DNA from: Robiginitalea sediminis
GTDB lineage: Bacteria; Bacteroidota; Bacteroidia; Flavobacteriales; Flavobacteriaceae
NCBI RefSeq assembly: GCF_002198115.1
Contig: NZ_NGNR01000001.1
Location: 1-64,000 of the forward strand
Reading direction: 5' to 3'
Length of the DNA stretch: 64,000 nt
The notes beneath the pieces were generated by a model that saw only the letters and a list, made by a program, of their open reading frames with translations, had not been told where the DNA came from and did not search any database. The position numbers and the translations under genes are program-made. Position 1 is the first letter of the stretch, and every line of letters begins with the position of its first letter. Positions 61,741 to 64,000 of the stretch are shown piece by piece.

Positions 61741-63237
61741 ATGTCCATTCCCCTGGTAGACCGCGCTGCGGCATTTGCTTCCCGAACCGCCATCCGGGAG
61801 GATGATCAAAAGTATTCCTATTCACAACTACTGGAGCGTTCCGAAGCAATCGCCCGGCATCTGCTCGGTTCCCGGACCGACCTTCAGGAGGCGCGAATAG
61901 CCTTCCTGGTCCCCGCAGGGTTCGATTATGCCTGCGTGCAGTGGGGTATTTGGCGGGCAGGAGGCATTGCAGTCCCCTTATGTGAAAAACACCCCCTGCC
62001 CTCTATGGAGTACGTTTTGGACGATACAGATGCAGAACTCCTGCTCTGTACGGAGGCCTTTGCCGGAAAACTGGCTCCTCTGCAAGGCCGAAACGGGTTG
62101 GATGTCCTACGTCTCGAAAATTTAGGGGAGGCCTCCGGCCCCCTTCCGGAAATCGGACCGGACCGAAGGGCAATGATCCTGTATACGAGCGGCACCACCG
62201 GACCGCCTAAAGGGGTGGTTACCACCCACGCCAATATCACCACGCAGATAACCACGCTGGTATCTTCCTGGGAATGGGAGCAGGAAGACGAAGTCCTGAA
62301 TGTCCTGCCCCTCCACCATGTACACGGTATCGTGAACATGCTCTGCTGTGCCTTGTGGAGCGGTGCCTGTTGCCGGTTCCTGCCCAGGTTTGAGCCCGAT
62401 GCGGTCTTTGAAATTTTCACCGAGGGCGAAGTGAATGTCTTTATGGCTGTCCCCACCATCTACTATAAACTCATTGCCCATTACGACTCCCTTCCGACAT
62501 CACGGCAAAAACAGATTTCGGAACAGCTGCGGGGCTTCCGCCTGATGGTTTCAGGATCGGCTGCCCTGCCGGTGAGTGTCCTGGAACAGTGGAGGGACAT
62601 CAGCAGCCATACCCTTCTGGAACGGTATGGGATGACAGAAATGGGGATGGCCATCAGCAACCCGTACCGGGGCGAAAGGCGACCCGGCCATATCGGGCAG
62701 GCCCTGCCCGGGGTCCGGATCCGCCTGGCGGACGAAAACGACCTCCCGGTCCCTCCTGGGGAGCAGGGCGAAATCCAGGTAAAAGGAGACAACGTCTTCT
62801 CCGAATATTGGGGAAAACCGGAGGCGACGCAAAAGGCATTTACCTCGGACGGATGGTTCCGAACGGGCGACATGGCCCTCCTGGACCAGGGGAGTTACCG
62901 GATCCTGGGGCGGAATTCTGTGGATATCATCAAATCCGGCGGGTATAAGATCTCGGCCCTTGAAATCGAGGAAGTCCTCAGGACGCACCCGGCCGTTAAA
63001 GATTGCGGGGTGGTGGGCCTGCCCAACGTGGAGTGGGGGGAAATTATAGGGGCCGCAATTATCCCGGACGGGGCCGCTACTTCCTCCGAAACCCTGGTGG
63101 AATGGCTGGGTGAGCGCCTGCCTTCCTATAAAGTGCCGCGTGTGTACATCACCGTAGAAGACCTTCCCCGAAACGTCCTGGGAAAGGTCACCAAAAATGA
63201 ACTGAAATCCCTGTTTCCTATAACCGGAGCCGCATGA
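61741..63237 (+). CDS. Malonyl-CoA synthetase-like acyl-CoA ligase (MatB/ACSF3 type)
   Basis: The 498-residue product is an AMP-forming ligase: P-loop YTSGTTGPPKGV, LPLHHVHGIVNMLCCALWSGA, GMTEMGMAISNPYRGERRPG and the C-terminal catalytic lysine in LGKVTKNEL. The LPLHHVHG and NPYRGERRPG phrases are close to malonyl-CoA synthetases of the ACSF3/MatB group. It joins malonate to CoA with ATP. Direct overlap (ATGA) with madL, and then madM, the two subunits of a malonate carrier, fits this reading. The product, malonyl-CoA, would feed lipid synthesis or decarboxylation to acetyl-CoA. Confidence 0.88.
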   Translation: MSIPLVDRAAAFASRTAIREDDQKYSYSQLLERSEAIARHLLGSRTDLQEARIAFLVPAGFDYACVQWGIWRAGGIAVPLCEKHPLPSMEYVLDDTDAELLLCTEAFAGKLAPLQGRNGLDVLRLENLGEASGPLPEIGPDRRAMILYTSGTTGPPKGVVTTHANITTQITTLVSSWEWEQEDEVLNVLPLHHVHGIVNMLCCALWSGACCRFLPRFEPDAVFEIFTEGEVNVFMAVPTIYYKLIAHYDSLPTSRQKQISEQLRGFRLMVSGSAALPVSVLEQWRDISSHTLLERYGMTEMGMAISNPYRGERRPGHIGQALPGVRIRLADENDLPVPPGEQGEIQVKGDNVFSEYWGKPEATQKAFTSDGWFRTGDMALLDQGSYRILGRNSVDIIKSGGYKISALEIEEVLRTHPAVKDCGVVGLPNVEWGEIIGAAIIPDGAATSSETLVEWLGERLPSYKVPRVYITVEDLPRNVLGKVTKNELKSLFPITGAA

Positions 63238-63617
63238 AAATTTATGGTGTAGCACTTCTTTGTGCCTGTTTCCTGGCGGGCAAGAGTATCGGGCACCTTT
63301 TGGGGGAACTACTCGGGATTCCCGGAGATATCGGGGGCGTTGGCTTTGCCATGCTGCTGCTGATGGGGATAAGTGCCTATTTGCGCAAGCGCGGGCGTTT
63401 TTCGGCAGAATCCGAGACCGGGATTACCTTCTGGAGTGCCATGTATATCCCCATTATCGTAGCCATGGCCGCAACCCTCAATGTGAAGGCAGCCTTCTCC
63501 GGAGGCTGGACAGCCCTTCTGGCCGGGGCGGCGGCTACCCTGGCCGGGTTCCTGCTGGTGCCCGTCCTGACCCGGCTGGGCGCGAAGGGAGACTCTCACG
63601 ATAATCCGGAGCACTGA
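63234..63617 (+). CDS. madL: Malonate transporter subunit MadL
   Basis: The 127-residue product has four hydrophobic segments and the family's characteristic opening (MKIYGVALLCACFLAGKSIGHLLGELLGI) and FWSAMYIPIIVAMAATLNV. MadL pairs with MadM as a two-subunit sodium-linked malonate carrier in the inner membrane. It overlaps the ligase by 4 nt and madM by 1 nt. In classical systems these genes accompany a biotin-dependent malonate decarboxylase; here they follow a ligase. Confidence 0.92.
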   Translation: MKIYGVALLCACFLAGKSIGHLLGELLGIPGDIGGVGFAMLLLMGISAYLRKRGRFSAESETGITFWSAMYIPIIVAMAATLNVKAAFSGGWTALLAGAAATLAGFLLVPVLTRLGAKGDSHDNPEH

Positions 63618-64000
63618 TGGACTGGTTAGATCCTGTAATCGGCAAAAACGGACTCATCCTGGCCTTCCTAGTGGTGGGCCTTATCCTGCTGTTCTCCTAT
63701 GCCGTATCCCATTTCCTGGGACGGGGACGGATCCCCGGCGCCGCCCTGGCGATCATCATGGGGCTGGCCCTGGCCTTTACCGGATCCGAAAAGGGCATTG
63801 CCGACCATCCCCTGTTTGCAGGCATGGCTGTTCTGGGAGGTTCGATGTTCCGGGATTTCTCTGTAGTGGCTACTGCCATGGGCGCCAACCTGGAAACCAT
63901 TCGTAAAACGGGGCGTGCTGGGTTTCTTTCCCTCCTTATAGGGGTTTGTATCTCCTTTATAGTCGGGGTTCTGGTGGCATGGGCCCTGGGATATACCGAT
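63617..64000 (+). CDS. madM: Malonate transporter subunit MadM, cut by the window edge
   Basis: The first 128 codons are present, with no stop before 64000. The product begins MDWLDPVIGKNGLILAFLVVG and has several hydrophobic segments. The family phrase RIPGAALAIIMGLALAF and a FRDFSVVATAMGANLE loop are seen, both as in MadM. It would form the larger half of the malonate carrier with MadL. Its ATG shares one base with the madL stop (TGATG). The rest lies beyond the window. Confidence 0.9.
   Translation, partial: MDWLDPVIGKNGLILAFLVVGLILLFSYAVSHFLGRGRIPGAALAIIMGLALAFTGSEKGIADHPLFAGMAVLGGSMFRDFSVVATAMGANLETIRKTGRAGFLSLLIGVCISFIVGVLVAWALGYTD

Overview
The window looks like a chromosomal stretch from a marine member of the Bacteroidota, family Flavobacteriaceae, that is GC-rich for that family (mid-50s % by eye). 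A Robiginitalea-like genome would fit, but that is an inference from gene content and base composition. The supporting signs are promoters of the Bacteroidetes type (TTTG, about 19-21 nt, TAnnTTTG), a type IX secretion C-terminal domain, many lipoproteins, spondin and DUF6090 families, and lysS and alaS neighbourhoods of flavobacterial type. Almost everything is core or ordinary accessory genome. I see no prophage, transposase, CRISPR array or polysaccharide locus.

Layout. 1-226: leftward promoter and boxA-like leader, probably of an rRNA operon that continues past the left edge. 382-8155: outer-membrane porin, a large type IX-secreted beta-propeller/TSP3 protein with a coupled lipoprotein, and rnhB. 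8185-17183: envelope proteins (lipoprotein, OmpA-family, secreted proteins), a leftward yqaE-lipoprotein-lipB run, a membrane-tethered LuxR regulator and a CxxS thioredoxin-like protein. 17398-23242: lysS, a TPR-like protein, a DASS transporter and small secreted proteins, one with a DKDKDR repeat. 23250-26596: leftward overlapping operon of a small HExxH membrane protein, an ACC-deaminase-like PLP enzyme, a glucosaminidase-LysM lipoprotein and hemL. 26715-31041: small DUF5522 and DUF4136 proteins, an aromatic amino acid hydroxylase with a long C-terminal extension, and an M61-like peptidase. 31094-37982: GSCFA protein and alaS leftward; M23 peptidase, MerR, LemA and two TPM-domain proteins rightward. 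37986-42966: der, a NeuD-like acyltransferase, era and an AGCS symporter.

43042-43590 holds an initiator tRNA-Met with a textbook promoter and terminator, followed by about 400 bp without a gene. In that gap are three diverged copies of a 60-65 nt element whose hairpin keeps its shape through compensatory changes and conserves tandem GA mismatches. This is the most novel-looking signal in the window. After it come a spondin-domain lipoprotein, an OmpR/histidine-kinase pair and an amidohydrolase lipoprotein. A carbohydrate locus follows: a GH3 glucosidase divergent from a Nudix-type regulator that has lost its catalytic glutamates, with a palindrome covering both promoters, and then a CE1-like esterase with its own dyad operator.

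55288-61595: DUF6090 protein, class V aminotransferase, YegP-like protein, then a leftward set of DinB, Tat-type Gfo/Idh/MocA, PhyH and NIPSNAP proteins. 61699-64000: a rightward malonate operon (malonyl-CoA synthetase-like enzyme, madL, and madM cut by the window edge) with a 12-nt palindrome inside its promoter. Genes are tightly packed, and 1-20 nt overlaps that suggest translational coupling are common.
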